From assembly GCF_015500075.1 (NCBI RefSeq), contig NZ_CP045496.1:2924001-2988000 (forward strand): DNA of 64,000 bases. The letters are read 5' to 3'. The notes under the pieces are model-generated. The model was not told the DNA's origin and did no database searches. It saw nothing but the letters and a program-made list of their open reading frames with translations. The DNA comes from Mesorhizobium sp. INR15. Its GTDB lineage: Bacteria; Pseudomonadota; Alphaproteobacteria; Rhizobiales; Rhizobiaceae. Positions 37,098-46,459 of the stretch are shown here, one piece after another; the first letter of the stretch is position 1, and the number at the start of each line of letters is the position of its first letter. Both the position numbers and the translations under genes were made by a program.

Positions 37098-37118
37098 TCA
37101 GAAACAGGAGTTCGTCGC

Positions 37119-38654
37119 ATGAACATTGCAGTCAAGTCAGTGGATGTTGCCAAGGAAACATCCGAGCTTTTGGCGAAACTTGGCGTTGCCAGGGATGCGC
37201 TTGTCGGTGGTGACCTGATCGTGCGGAGCCCGGTGACGGGCGAGCGGATCGCGGCGCTGAAGACGATCACGCCGGCGGATGCCGCCAAGGTCATCGATGC
37301 CGCGCACAAGGCGTTCCAGTCGTGGCGGCTGGTGCCAGGTCCGCGACGCGGCGAACTGGTGCGGCTGCTGGGCGAGGAACTGCGCGCCCACAAGAGCGAG
37401 CTTGGCCGCCTTGTGTCGATCGAGGTCGGCAAGATCCCCTCCGAAGGTCTTGGCGAAGTGCAGGAGATGATCGACATCTGCGATTTCGCCGTCGGTCTGT
37501 CGCGCCAGCTCTATGGCCTGACCATCGCCACCGAGCGTCCTGGTCACCGCATGATGGAAACCTGGCATCCGCTCGGCGTCGTCGGCGTCATCTCGGCCTT
37601 CAACTTCCCGGTCGCGGTGTGGTCTTGGAATGCAGCGCTGGCGCTGGTCTGCGGCGACGCCGTGGTGTGGAAGCCATCGGAGAAGACACCGCTGACCGCA
37701 CTTGCCTGCGAGGCGATCTTTGCCCGCGCCGTCAAGCGCTTCGGCGCGGATGCGCCGCAGGGACTGGCGCCGGTGCTGATTGGCGACCGCGCCGTTGGCG
37801 AGATCCTGGTCGACCATCCGAAGGTGCCGCTGGTCTCGGCGACCGGCTCGACGCGCATGGGCAGGGATGTCGGCCCGCGCCTGGCCAAGCGCTTTGCCCG
37901 CGCGGTGCTGGAACTTGGCGGCAACAATGCCGGCATTGTCTGCCCCAGCGCCGATCTCGACATGGCGTTGCGCGCCATTGCCTTCGGCGCCATGGGCACG
38001 GCTGGCCAGCGCTGCACGACGCTGCGGCGGCTGTTTGTGCATGACAGCGTCTATGACCAGCTCGTTCCCCGCCTGAAGAAGGCCTATGAGAGCGTCTCGG
38101 TCGGCAATCCGCTGGAGACGTCGTCGCTGGTCGGGCCGCTGATCGACAAGGCCGCGCATGACGCCATGCAGAAGGCGCTGAGCGAAGCCACCGCCCATGG
38201 CGGCAAGGTGACCGGCGGCACGCGGGTCGAGAACGGCCATCCCGATGCCTATTACGTGCATCCGGCCCTTGTCGAAATGCAAAGCCAAGTCTCGCCGGTG
38301 ACGGAAGAGACCTTCGCGCCGATCCTCTATGTGATGAAATATTCCGATTTCGACGCCGTGCTCGACGAGCACAATGCGGTTGGCGCTGGCCTGTCGTCGT
38401 CGATCTTCACGCGCGACCTGCAGGAATCGGAGCGCTTCCTTGGTGTCGATGGTTCGGACTGCGGCATTGCCAATGTCAACATCGGCACGTCGGGCGCGGA
38501 AATCGGCGGTGCGTTCGGCGGCGAGAAGGAGACCGGCGGCGGCCGTGAAAGCGGTTCGGATGCGTGGAAGGCCTATATGCGCCGCGCCACCAACACGGTG
38601 AACTACTCCAAGGCGCTGCCGCTCGCCCAGGGCGTCTCCTTCGATATCGAGTGA
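37119..38654 (+). CDS. amaB: L-aminoadipate-semialdehyde dehydrogenase (AmaB/ALDH7 type)
   Basis: 511 residues of the aldehyde dehydrogenase family and clearly the ALDH7 (antiquitin) branch. It has ELGGNNAGIVCPSADLDMAL, the catalytic-cysteine segment GTAGQRCTTLRRLFVH, and the branch-specific ending EIGGAFGGEKETGGGRESGS. The reaction is oxidation of 2-aminoadipate 6-semialdehyde, in equilibrium with piperideine-6-carboxylate, to L-2-aminoadipate using NAD(P). Its neighbour amaA makes that substrate. It lies 21 bases after the dehydrogenase gene and 11 bases before the aminotransferase gene. Confidence 0.93.
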   Translation: MNIAVKSVDVAKETSELLAKLGVARDALVGGDLIVRSPVTGERIAALKTITPADAAKVIDAAHKAFQSWRLVPGPRRGELVRLLGEELRAHKSELGRLVSIEVGKIPSEGLGEVQEMIDICDFAVGLSRQLYGLTIATERPGHRMMETWHPLGVVGVISAFNFPVAVWSWNAALALVCGDAVVWKPSEKTPLTALACEAIFARAVKRFGADAPQGLAPVLIGDRAVGEILVDHPKVPLVSATGSTRMGRDVGPRLAKRFARAVLELGGNNAGIVCPSADLDMALRAIAFGAMGTAGQRCTTLRRLFVHDSVYDQLVPRLKKAYESVSVGNPLETSSLVGPLIDKAAHDAMQKALSEATAHGGKVTGGTRVENGHPDAYYVHPALVEMQSQVSPVTEETFAPILYVMKYSDFDAVLDEHNAVGAGLSSSIFTRDLQESERFLGVDGSDCGIANVNIGTSGAEIGGAFGGEKETGGGRESGSDAWKAYMRRATNTVNYSKALPLAQGVSFDIE

Positions 38655-38665
38655 GGAACAGGCCC

Positions 38666-39898
38666 ATGACCGTCAACACGAGGATCGACGAAGCCGGTTT
38701 CGTGCCGGCATCGCGCATCTCCACCATCGGGGTTTCGCAAATCCTGAAGATCGGCGCCCGCGCGCAGGCGATGAAACGCGCCGGCGCGCCGATGATCATC
38801 CTGGGCGCGGGCGAGCCGGATTTCGACACGCCCGACAATGTGAAGCAGGCTGCCTGCCGGGCCATCGAACGCGGTGACACCAAATACACCGCGCTCGACG
38901 GCACCCCGGAACTCAAGCAGGCGATCCGCGAGAAGTTCCTGCGCGAGAACGGCATTGACTACGCGGCCGATGAAATCACGGTGGCGGTCGGCGGCAAGCA
39001 GGTTCTGTTCAATGCGATGATGGCGACGCTGAACAGCGGCGACGAGGTCCTCATCCCGACGCCGGCATGGACGTCCTATCTGGATATCGTCGCCATCGCC
39101 GAGGGCAAGCCGATCTGTGTTCCCTGCAGCGCCGAGGCCGGGTTCAAGCTTACAGCGGAGCAGCTTGAAGCCGCGATCACGCCGAGGACGAAGTGGCTGA
39201 TCCTGAACTCGCCCTCCAATCCATCAGGAGCGGCTTATAGCGAGGCCGACTATCGCGCGCTGATCGATGTCCTGTTGCGGCATCCGCATGTCCGGCTGCT
39301 GGTCGACGACATGTATGAGCACATCGTCTATGACGATTTCCGCTTCACCACGCCGGTGGCGCTGGAACCGCGCCTGAGGGCGCGGACGCTTACCGTCAAC
39401 GGCGTCTCGAAAGCCTATGCGATGACCGGTTGGCGCATCGGCTATGCCGGTGGTTCGCGCGAACTGATCAAGGCGATGGCGGTCGTGCAGAGCCAGTCGA
39501 GCTCCTGCCCGTCATCGGTCAGCCAGGCCGCCGCGCTCGAGGCGCTTTCGGGGCCTCAGGATTTCCTGAAGGCGAGGACGGAAAGTTTTCGCCATCGCCG
39601 CGATCTCGTTGTCGCCGGCCTGAACGCCATCGACGGCATTGACTGCCGCGTCCCGGAAGGCGCTTTCTACACGTTCGCGGGCTGCGCCGGCCTGATCGGC
39701 AAGGCGACTCCGGCCGGCAAACGGATCGAGACCGACGCCGATTTTTGCGACTACCTGCTTGAGGACGCCCATGTCGCGGTTGTGCCGGGCGCGGCTTTTG
39801 GCCTGTCTCCGTTCTTCCGGATTTCCTACGCGACGTCGGAAGCGGAACTGAAGCAAGCCATGCAGCGCATTGCCGCCGCCTGTGCGAAGCTCGTCTAG
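38666..39898 (+). CDS. Class I PLP-dependent aminotransferase, probably 2-aminoadipate aminotransferase
   Basis: 410 residues from the ATG at 38666 (GTGAGGAAC upstream); the frame is open further upstream, but that part lies inside amaB. Family motifs of the AspC/AatA group are intact: GAGEPDFDTPDNV, the NSPSNPSGAAYS cofactor loop, and the PLP lysine in NGVSKAYAMTGWRIGY. By fold alone it could be an aspartate aminotransferase. Position between aminoadipate-semialdehyde dehydrogenase and the 2-oxoadipate enzyme in the same operon makes conversion of L-2-aminoadipate to 2-oxoadipate the likely role. Confidence 0.87.
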   Translation: MTVNTRIDEAGFVPASRISTIGVSQILKIGARAQAMKRAGAPMIILGAGEPDFDTPDNVKQAACRAIERGDTKYTALDGTPELKQAIREKFLRENGIDYAADEITVAVGGKQVLFNAMMATLNSGDEVLIPTPAWTSYLDIVAIAEGKPICVPCSAEAGFKLTAEQLEAAITPRTKWLILNSPSNPSGAAYSEADYRALIDVLLRHPHVRLLVDDMYEHIVYDDFRFTTPVALEPRLRARTLTVNGVSKAYAMTGWRIGYAGGSRELIKAMAVVQSQSSSCPSSVSQAAALEALSGPQDFLKARTESFRHRRDLVVAGLNAIDGIDCRVPEGAFYTFAGCAGLIGKATPAGKRIETDADFCDYLLEDAHVAVVPGAAFGLSPFFRISYATSEAELKQAMQRIAAACAKLV

Positions 39899-39927
39899 CC
39901 AGTGCTGCTTGGGAACAGGATTGACCG

Positions 39928-41211
39928 ATGTTGAATGACCGCCGCTCGCACGGCCTTTGGGAAGCGACCGCGCCGCAGGCGCCAGTCACGACCACGCTCG
40001 GTGGATCGCTATCCGCCGATGTGGTTGTCGTCGGCGGCGGCTATACCGGCATGTCCTGCGCCCTGCATCTGGCCGAAGCCGGGCGGCGGGTGGTCTTGCT
40101 GGAGGGCCGCGAGATCGGCTTCGGCGGCGCCGGCCGCAATGTCGGATTGATCAATGCCGGCCTGTGGCTGATGCCGGACGACATGATCACCACGCTTGGC
40201 CCTGTGCATGGCGAGCGGCTGCTCGGGCTGCTCGGCGACGGGCCGTCGCTGGTGATGGAACTGATCGACAGGCATGGCATCGACTGCGAGTTGCAGCGAA
40301 ACGGTACGCTCCACTGCGCTGTCGGTCCGGAGGGGCTTAAGGAAATCAAGGAGCGTGAGGCGCAATGGCAAAGGCGCGCCGCGCCTGTGCAAGCCCTCGA
40401 CGCGCTGGAAACCGAAAGATTGCTGGGCACGTCCGCCTATGCCGGCGCCTTGCTCGATCGGCGCGCCGGCACATTGCAGCCGCTCGCCTATGCGCGCGGC
40501 CTGGCGCATGCCTGTGTGCGTGCCGGCGTGACGATCCACACGTCGAGCCCGGTTGTCGAGACCAGCAAGAAGGGCGACCGCTGGGTGGTCAGGTCAGCGG
40601 ATGGAACCGTCGATGCCGAGTGGGTGGTGGTGGCCACGGATGCATACGGTACCGGGCCTTGGCAGAGCACGCGCGCGGAGCAGGTGCATCTGCCCTATTT
40701 CAATCTGGCCACGCAGCCGCTCAGTGCCGATCTGCTGCGAACCATCCTGCCCGAACATCAGGGCGCGTGGGACACGCGAACGATCCTGTCGTCATTCCGC
40801 CTGGACCGATCCGGGCGGCTGGTTTTCGGCAGCGTCGGCGCACTGCGCAATTCCGGCACGTCCATTCACAAGGCGTGGGCACGGCGGGCGCTGGCGCGGC
40901 TTTACCCGCAATTGCGCGATGTCGCCTTCGAGCATGAGTGGTACGGGCAGATCGGCATGACCAGCGATGCGCTGCCGCGCTTCCACACGTTCGACAGGAA
41001 CGTTGTCGGCTTCTCCGGCTATAACGGGCGCGGCATCTCGCCCGGCACCGTGTTCGGCCGCGAGCTCGCCTTGCTGATCCTTGGCGAGAAAAGCGTGGCG
41101 GACCTGCCGCTGCCCCGGACCGAGGTTCAGGAGCCGTGGTTCAGGCATTCCAGGGAAATCTACTACGAGGCCGGGGCGCAGGCCGCCCATCTGGCCTCGG
41201 ACAGGTTCTGA
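39928..41211 (+). CDS. amaA: L-pipecolate oxidase-like FAD oxidoreductase (AmaA)
   Basis: 427 residues of the DAO family. The FAD motif VVVVGGGYTGMSCALHLAEA near residue 33 is followed by REIGFGGAGRNVGLINAGLW, the sequence style of the Pseudomonas pipecolate oxidase AmaA group, and the C-terminal GYNGRGISPGTVFGRELA flavin loop. It should oxidise L-pipecolate to piperideine-6-carboxylate, the substrate of AmaB encoded upstream. It is the last gene of the operon. Genes that make pipecolate from lysine are not in the window. Confidence 0.87.
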   Translation: MLNDRRSHGLWEATAPQAPVTTTLGGSLSADVVVVGGGYTGMSCALHLAEAGRRVVLLEGREIGFGGAGRNVGLINAGLWLMPDDMITTLGPVHGERLLGLLGDGPSLVMELIDRHGIDCELQRNGTLHCAVGPEGLKEIKEREAQWQRRAAPVQALDALETERLLGTSAYAGALLDRRAGTLQPLAYARGLAHACVRAGVTIHTSSPVVETSKKGDRWVVRSADGTVDAEWVVVATDAYGTGPWQSTRAEQVHLPYFNLATQPLSADLLRTILPEHQGAWDTRTILSSFRLDRSGRLVFGSVGALRNSGTSIHKAWARRALARLYPQLRDVAFEHEWYGQIGMTSDALPRFHTFDRNVVGFSGYNGRGISPGTVFGRELALLILGEKSVADLPLPRTEVQEPWFRHSREIYYEAGAQAAHLASDRF

Positions 41212-41240
41212 AGCACCGGCGGGCTCAGTGCGGCGTTTGA

Positions 41241-41735
41241 TCAATCGTTGCGGACGGTGGTTCGCAGGCTGATCTCCTTCATCGCCATGAAGAAGAGCAT
41301 GGCGAGCAGCGCGAGCGCGGCCGCGACGAGGAAGATGTGGCGAAAGGCGACGGCTGTCGCGAGGTCGATGGCGCCTGCGCCGTCCCTCAATCCCGGCAAG
41401 CCGCTCATCAAGGCCACAGCGCCGATCGCCGCGACACCAATGGCGGAGCCGAGATTGCGCATGAAGGTCAATGTCGCCGTGGCAATGCCGAGGTTGCGGT
41501 ATTCGACGGCGTTCTGCACGGAGACGGTGCCGATCGGAAACATCGCGCCAAAGCCGGCGCCGGCGACAAACAGCAGCACTTCCACCAGAATGAGCGAGGA
41601 TGTGTCGGCCAGCATGCCAAGCATCGTCAGGCAGATCGCTGCAAGCGCCATGCCGCCAACGGCCATGAACTTGTAACGCGGCAGGCGTGAGACGAGTTTG
41701 CCGGATATCGCGGCACCGAGTGTCGTGCCGATGGT
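41241..41735 (-). pseudogene. Truncated MFS (DHA2/EmrB-like) transporter, C-terminal remnant
   Basis: About 165 residues with four to five hydrophobic segments typical of the last part of a 14-helix MFS drug exporter: AISGKLVSRLPRYKFMAVGG, then AGAGFGAMFPIGTVSVQNAV and FMRNLGSAIGVAAIGAVA. Everything upstream of that point is missing; the open frame continues to 41900 but no longer resembles a transporter. The break coincides with the break in the aminotransferase remnant on the other strand. It is unlikely to function. Confidence 0.75.
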
Positions 41736-41975
41736 GTCGAAAGCTTCGCGCGCGATCTCGTCGAAAGCTCCGGTGTGCTTTTGTTGCCCGCAAGCATGTA
41801 CCGCTCCGAACTCAACCCCACGCTCGACAATCGATTTCGGATTGGTTTTGGCCGTGCCGGGATTGAAGAGGGGATCGGAGCCATGCGGGCCTATCTTCAC
41901 AAGAACGCGGCGTCAGGTCGCCGTTCCAACCGGCGCGGCCATTTCCAGCCCGTCCACGGCAATGTCGTCGAATGA
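41733..41975 (+). pseudogene. Truncated PLP aminotransferase, C-terminal remnant
   Basis: The plus strand encodes GVESFARDLVESSGVLLLP, then YRSELNPTLDNRFRIGFGRA and EEGIGAMRAYL, the pattern of the last 50-55 residues of a class I/II aminotransferase (the GVLLLP strand and the RIGFGR substrate-arginine block). There is no start codon or N-terminal part. The frame runs on to a stop inside the 3' end of the opposite-strand ABC gene. It is a different subfamily from the intact aminotransferase at 38666-39898. Confidence 0.6.
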
Positions 41976-43814
41976 CGCGTAATTCATGTTGTAGAGCTTG
42001 GCGTAGAGACCGTTCCTGGCCATCAGCTGATCGTGGTTGCCGGTTTCGACGATCTCGCCATTCTGCAGAACGATGATGCGGTCGGCGCCGCGGATGGTGG
42101 CCAGCCGGTGGGCGATGACGAGACCGGTGCGGCCTTCCAGCAATTTTACCAGCGCTTTCTGGATCAGCATCTCGGTGTAGGAATCGATGCTGGCGGTGGC
42201 TTCGTCGAGCACCAGGATCTTGGCGTCGGCGACCAGCGCGCGGGCAAAGCTGATCAGCTGGCGCTGGCCGAGCGAGAGGTTGCCGCCGCGCTGTTCGAGC
42301 TCGGTGTCGTAACCATTGGGGAGTTGTTCGATGAAGTCGTGCGCGCCAACAGCCTGGGCCGCGCGCACCACCTCGTCGCGGGTGGCCGCCGTCTTGTGGT
42401 AGCGGATGTTCTCCAGAACCGTGCCGGAAAACAGAAAGGGTTCCTGCAGTACCATCGCCACCTGGTCGCCGAGCGAATCCTGCTTGAGGTCGCGCACGTC
42501 ATGGCCGCCGACCAGCACTTGCCCGCTCCAGACATCGTAGAAGCGGTGCGCCAGCGCCATCGAGCTCGATTTGCCCGATCCGGTCGGGCCTACCAGCGCG
42601 ACAGTCTCGCCCGGATTGACGCGGAAGCTGATGTTTTTCAGCACCGGCAGGTTTTTCCTGTAGCCGAAGGTGACGTTCCTGAACTCGACCGAACCGTCCA
42701 TGTCGCGTGACAGCGCGATGGCGCCTGGCTTGTCCTTCACATCCACCGGCACATCGAGCACTTCGGAGATGCGCTGGCCGGACGCCATGGCGCGCTGCAT
42801 CACGCTGTACTGCATGGTGAGCGAACGGATCGGGTCGAAGAAGCGCTGGATGTAGAACAGGAAGGCCACCATGATGCCAATGTCGAGGCTGTGAGAGAGC
42901 ACCATCGAGCCGCCGACAACGATGACCGTGGCCATGGCGATGCCGGTCAGCGTGTCGACGATCGGCACCATCACCTGCGCGTATCTGGCCGATCTCAGAT
43001 GCGCCTTGAGATTGCTCAGCACCTTTTCGTCATAGAGCTCGAAATTGACGTGCTGGCGCTCCAGGCTCTGCACCGTGCGGACGCCGTGAATGCCTTCGGC
43101 CAGCGCGCCGTTGGCGATGGAATTGGTTTCATGCGCGGCCATGAAGGCGACCTTGGCGCGCGGCAGCCAGAACAGGCGCACGATAAACAGCGCCGGCATG
43201 GTCGCCAGCGTCAGCAGCGCTAGCCGTGGATCGAGCCACAGCAGCACGCTGACGATGCCGAACAAGAGCACGATGTCGCCGACCGACATCACGGACGTTT
43301 CGAGGAACTCCTGCATAGAGTTGACGTCACCTTGCAGGCGCGACATCAGCCGGCCGACTTCGGTCTTGTCCATAAAGCTCAACGATACGCGCTGAAGATG
43401 GTTGAACATGGCGCGGCGCAGGTCCGACAGCACGTTCTCGGCCACCTTGCCGACAACACTTTCCTGCACATGGCTGGCGGCATAGTTGATGAGAATGGTC
43501 ACCGCGAAGGCGGCGACCGCCCAGACCAGCACCGATTGGTCGAAGCGGCCCGCCATCATGCCGTGGTCGATGGCGTAGCGGATGATCAGCGGGATCGCCA
43601 GCTGCGTCAGGGTGAACACCAGGACGGCGGCAACCGAGATGAATATCCTCGCGCGGTACGGGTTCACGTAGCTCCAGATGCGCCGCACGATGCGCGGGTC
43701 GTAGACCTTGCCGAAGACCTCTTCCTCGTCGCGGTGCGAACCGACGACGGCCTTGATCGGCCGGGCGCCGGTGCTTTCATTGTCATCGTCGTCTTCGTTT
43801 TGGGGCGCCATCAT
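41913..43814 (-). CDS. Heterodimeric ABC exporter, subunit with consensus Walker B (LmrA/MsbA type)
   Basis: 633 residues. An acidic N-terminal tail (EDDDDNES) leads into six transmembrane segments (about 50-340) and a nucleotide-binding domain with Walker A GPTGSGKSS, Walker B ILVLDEATASID including the catalytic glutamate, and the switch histidine in IAHRLA. Its signature is LSLGQRQ rather than LSGGQ. That matches a heterodimer in which the partner's altered Walker B faces this altered signature, giving one working and one degenerate ATP site. It overlaps the partner gene by four bases. The substrate is unknown; lipids or drugs are usual for the family. Confidence 0.9.
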   Translation of the reverse strand: MMAPQNEDDDDNESTGARPIKAVVGSHRDEEEVFGKVYDPRIVRRIWSYVNPYRARIFISVAAVLVFTLTQLAIPLIIRYAIDHGMMAGRFDQSVLVWAVAAFAVTILINYAASHVQESVVGKVAENVLSDLRRAMFNHLQRVSLSFMDKTEVGRLMSRLQGDVNSMQEFLETSVMSVGDIVLLFGIVSVLLWLDPRLALLTLATMPALFIVRLFWLPRAKVAFMAAHETNSIANGALAEGIHGVRTVQSLERQHVNFELYDEKVLSNLKAHLRSARYAQVMVPIVDTLTGIAMATVIVVGGSMVLSHSLDIGIMVAFLFYIQRFFDPIRSLTMQYSVMQRAMASGQRISEVLDVPVDVKDKPGAIALSRDMDGSVEFRNVTFGYRKNLPVLKNISFRVNPGETVALVGPTGSGKSSSMALAHRFYDVWSGQVLVGGHDVRDLKQDSLGDQVAMVLQEPFLFSGTVLENIRYHKTAATRDEVVRAAQAVGAHDFIEQLPNGYDTELEQRGGNLSLGQRQLISFARALVADAKILVLDEATASIDSYTEMLIQKALVKLLEGRTGLVIAHRLATIRGADRIIVLQNGEIVETGNHDQLMARNGLYAKLYNMNYASFDDIAVDGLEMAAPVGTAT

Positions 43815-45649
43815 GCCGCTCCTTCATCAGGCCGAAGCTGCAGGTCGTAGAGCGCGCGATAGCGGCCACCAAGCGCCAGCAATTGTTCATGCGTGCCGCG
43901 CTCGACGATCTGTCCGTTCTCGACGAACAGGATCTGGTCGGCATGCATCAACGAGCTCAGCCGGTGCGAAATGATCAGCGTGACGCGATCGGCGGCGAAG
44001 CGTTTCATCGCGGTGCGGATGCGCTGCTCGGTTCCGGCATCGATGGCCGCCGTGGAATCGTCGAAGATCAGAATGGATGGCCGCAGCATCAGGCTGCGGG
44101 CGATCGACAGCCGTTGCCGCTGGCCGCCGGACAGCGACGCGCCGCGCTCGCCGACCACCGTCGTGTAGCCCGAGGGAAGGCCGATGATGTAGTTGTGCAA
44201 CTGTGCGAATTCGGCGGCGCGCTCGATGCGGGTCTCGCGCGCCCAGGGATTGCCATAGGCGATATTGTTCTCGATCGAGGTGGTGAACAGGAACGAGTCC
44301 TGCTGCACGACGCCGACCGCCTTGCGCAGCGATTGCAGCGTGACATCGCGGATGTCCTGTCCATCGATGGTGATGGCGCCGCTGCCGACATCGTAGAAGC
44401 GTGGCACCAGATGGGCGATGGTCGACTTGCCGCTGCCGGGAGGACCGACAATGCCAAGGGTCTCGCCGGGCCTCGCCTCGAAGGAAATCCCAGACAGCGT
44501 CTGGCGCTCGCCGGCCCCTTCATAGCGGAAGCCGACATTGTCGAAGCGCAGCACGCCGTCTGTGATGGTCAGGTCCCTGGCGCCTGGCGCATCCTTGATG
44601 TCGAGTTCCTGGTCGAGCAGGTCGAACAGCCGCGTGCCGCAGGTCGAGGCGCGCGCGAAGGAATTCACCATCAGGCCGAGCTGGCGCACCGGCATCTGCA
44701 GGATGGTCATGAAGGTGAGGAACTGCGTCAGCGTGCCGACGCTGATCTCGCCATCGATCACCTTCTGGCCGCCGAACCAGAGGACCAGGCCCATGGCGGC
44801 GAGGAAGGAGAAATTCATCGCGCTGGTGTTGGCGACGCGGATGTCGACGCGCTCGTTGGCGAGTTCAAGCGCGCTGCGCTTGGCGCGGTCGAATTTTTCC
44901 AGCTCATGGTTCTGGGCGGCGAAGGCGCGTACGACACGGATGCCGCCAAGGTTCTCGTCCATCACCCGGCTCAGCACAGAGAGCCGCTCCTGCAGGGTCA
45001 GCCAGGTGCTGCGCAAGGCGAGCTGGGTGACCGAGGACCGCCAGGCGACGAAGGGCACGAAGCTCAGGCTGAGCAGCCCAAGCACGAGGTCGGTGCTGAT
45101 CAGCAGGTAGGCGCCGACGCCGATCAGCACACTGAGAAGGACAACGCGCACGAGGCCGGTGGAAAAGAACATGCGCACGCCGTCGAGGTCGAGCAGGCCG
45201 AGCGTGATCAGATCGCCGGTATGGACACGGTCGTGGAAGGAAAAGCTCAGGCGCTGGATTTTTTCGTAGAAGGCCAGCCGCAGTTCATAGCCGGTCTGAT
45301 GGCCGACGGCCTCGCCGTAATAGTTCTGCGACATGGTGAAAAGGCCGCGCAGGATGCTGATGACCAGCAAGGTGAGTGCTGTGTTCCACAGCGCGTGCTG
45401 CGCCGCGGCACTGGCCCCGGCGGCGATGACGCCCTGCGCCTGATCTATGGCGCGCCCCAGCAGGCGCGGGATGAAAAGCTGCAGCGTCGCGGCGATGAAG
45501 GTGGAGATGATGGTAATCGCGACCTGCCAGGGATGGCGCAAGGTCATGCGGGTGATGCGCAAGAGAGTGCTAAGGCCTTTGCCCCAGGACGCCTCGGCGA
45601 CATGGGAAAAGGACTTGCCGCGCTTTTGGGCGCTGCTGGGTGCATCCAT
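43811..45649 (-). CDS. Heterodimeric ABC exporter, subunit with degenerate Walker B
   Basis: 612 residues from the ATG at 45649; a TTG 12 bases upstream is an alternative. Six transmembrane segments (about 40-330) precede a nucleotide-binding domain with Walker A GPPGSGKST and signature LSGGQRQ. Walker B reads ILIFDDSTAAID, with aspartate replacing the catalytic glutamate. This is the known pattern of one half of asymmetric ABC exporters such as BmrCD or TM287/288. It is the first gene of the pair, and the stop overlaps the partner's start. Confidence 0.88.
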   Translation of the reverse strand: MDAPSSAQKRGKSFSHVAEASWGKGLSTLLRITRMTLRHPWQVAITIISTFIAATLQLFIPRLLGRAIDQAQGVIAAGASAAAQHALWNTALTLLVISILRGLFTMSQNYYGEAVGHQTGYELRLAFYEKIQRLSFSFHDRVHTGDLITLGLLDLDGVRMFFSTGLVRVVLLSVLIGVGAYLLISTDLVLGLLSLSFVPFVAWRSSVTQLALRSTWLTLQERLSVLSRVMDENLGGIRVVRAFAAQNHELEKFDRAKRSALELANERVDIRVANTSAMNFSFLAAMGLVLWFGGQKVIDGEISVGTLTQFLTFMTILQMPVRQLGLMVNSFARASTCGTRLFDLLDQELDIKDAPGARDLTITDGVLRFDNVGFRYEGAGERQTLSGISFEARPGETLGIVGPPGSGKSTIAHLVPRFYDVGSGAITIDGQDIRDVTLQSLRKAVGVVQQDSFLFTTSIENNIAYGNPWARETRIERAAEFAQLHNYIIGLPSGYTTVVGERGASLSGGQRQRLSIARSLMLRPSILIFDDSTAAIDAGTEQRIRTAMKRFAADRVTLIISHRLSSLMHADQILFVENGQIVERGTHEQLLALGGRYRALYDLQLRPDEGAA

Positions 45650-45888
45650 ATTCAAGGACAATATCCAGACTATTCCAGGAACCAGCCTGGGAAGGCAGAC
45701 TCAGTTTGAGCATAGGGTGTGGCGCCATTTAGGCGCGTGCGCGCTGATGGTTCAAGAGCCAATGCAGATCGTGCACTGTACCTGAGGTTGTGGTGACCGA
45801 TCGAGGCATGGAATACCGGCGCTCCGTCGGCGACTCGCTGGAAGATGAGCGGTTCCCAAATTCGAGGATCCATGACAGGCGGCCAGTC

Positions 45889-46431
45889 ATGCAGCGGATT
45901 GTCATTCTTGGAAATGTCGGCAGCGGCAAGTCGACACTCGCGCGGGAACTGGGTGCCCGGCTGCGTTTGGCGGTCGTCCATCTCGACAGGCTTTTCTGGG
46001 GACCGGACTGGAGCAAACCCGAGAACGAGGTTTTTCGGGCTCGGGTCAGCGAAGCCATTTCCGGCGAGCGCTGGGTCTGCGAGGGAAATTACTACCGGCA
46101 GAGTTTTGATCTGAGGCTGCCGCGTGCCGATCTGGTGATCTGGCTGGACACGCCGCGCACCACCTGTCTGAAGCGGGTTGTGCTGCGCACTGCCTTGAAC
46201 CGCCCCCGGCCGGATCTGCCAGCCGGATGTGTCGAGCGGCCGGACGCGGATTTTCTGTCGTTCCTGCGCTATGTCTGGACTTTCGACCGGGACAGCCGGC
46301 CGCATATCGAAGCGGAGCGGCTGGCGAAGGGACCGTTGGTGCCGGTCGTGCACCTGCGCGGCGCCGGCCAGATTTCCGGGTTCGTGAACTCGCTCGCCCT
46401 CGCGGAGCCGCGGGCGTTCCGACTTTCCTGA
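45889..46431 (+). CDS. Small P-loop kinase/ATPase (adenylate-kinase-like, topology modulation type)
   Basis: 180 residues from the ATG at 45889 (MQRIVILGNVGSGKST); the frame is open 99 bases further upstream, but the P-loop normally starts within ten residues of the N-terminus in this group. Walker A GNVGSGKST is followed by LAVVHLDRLFWGPDW, then a WVCEGNYY segment and LVIWLDTPRTTCLKRV, which is the Walker B/lid layout of FlaR-like 'DNA topology modulation' kinases. The phosphate acceptor is unknown. It stands alone between two minus-strand units. Confidence 0.75.
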   Translation: MQRIVILGNVGSGKSTLARELGARLRLAVVHLDRLFWGPDWSKPENEVFRARVSEAISGERWVCEGNYYRQSFDLRLPRADLVIWLDTPRTTCLKRVVLRTALNRPRPDLPAGCVERPDADFLSFLRYVWTFDRDSRPHIEAERLAKGPLVPVVHLRGAGQISGFVNSLALAEPRAFRLS

Positions 46432-46459
46432 AGGGTCGGCCGGGCCGGTTGCGTCGCGT

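Noticed and set aside
43883..45709. A 608-codon plus-strand open frame opposite the first ABC gene
   Set aside because: It is antisense to an ABC transporter with every motif in place; the composition is unlike a real protein.
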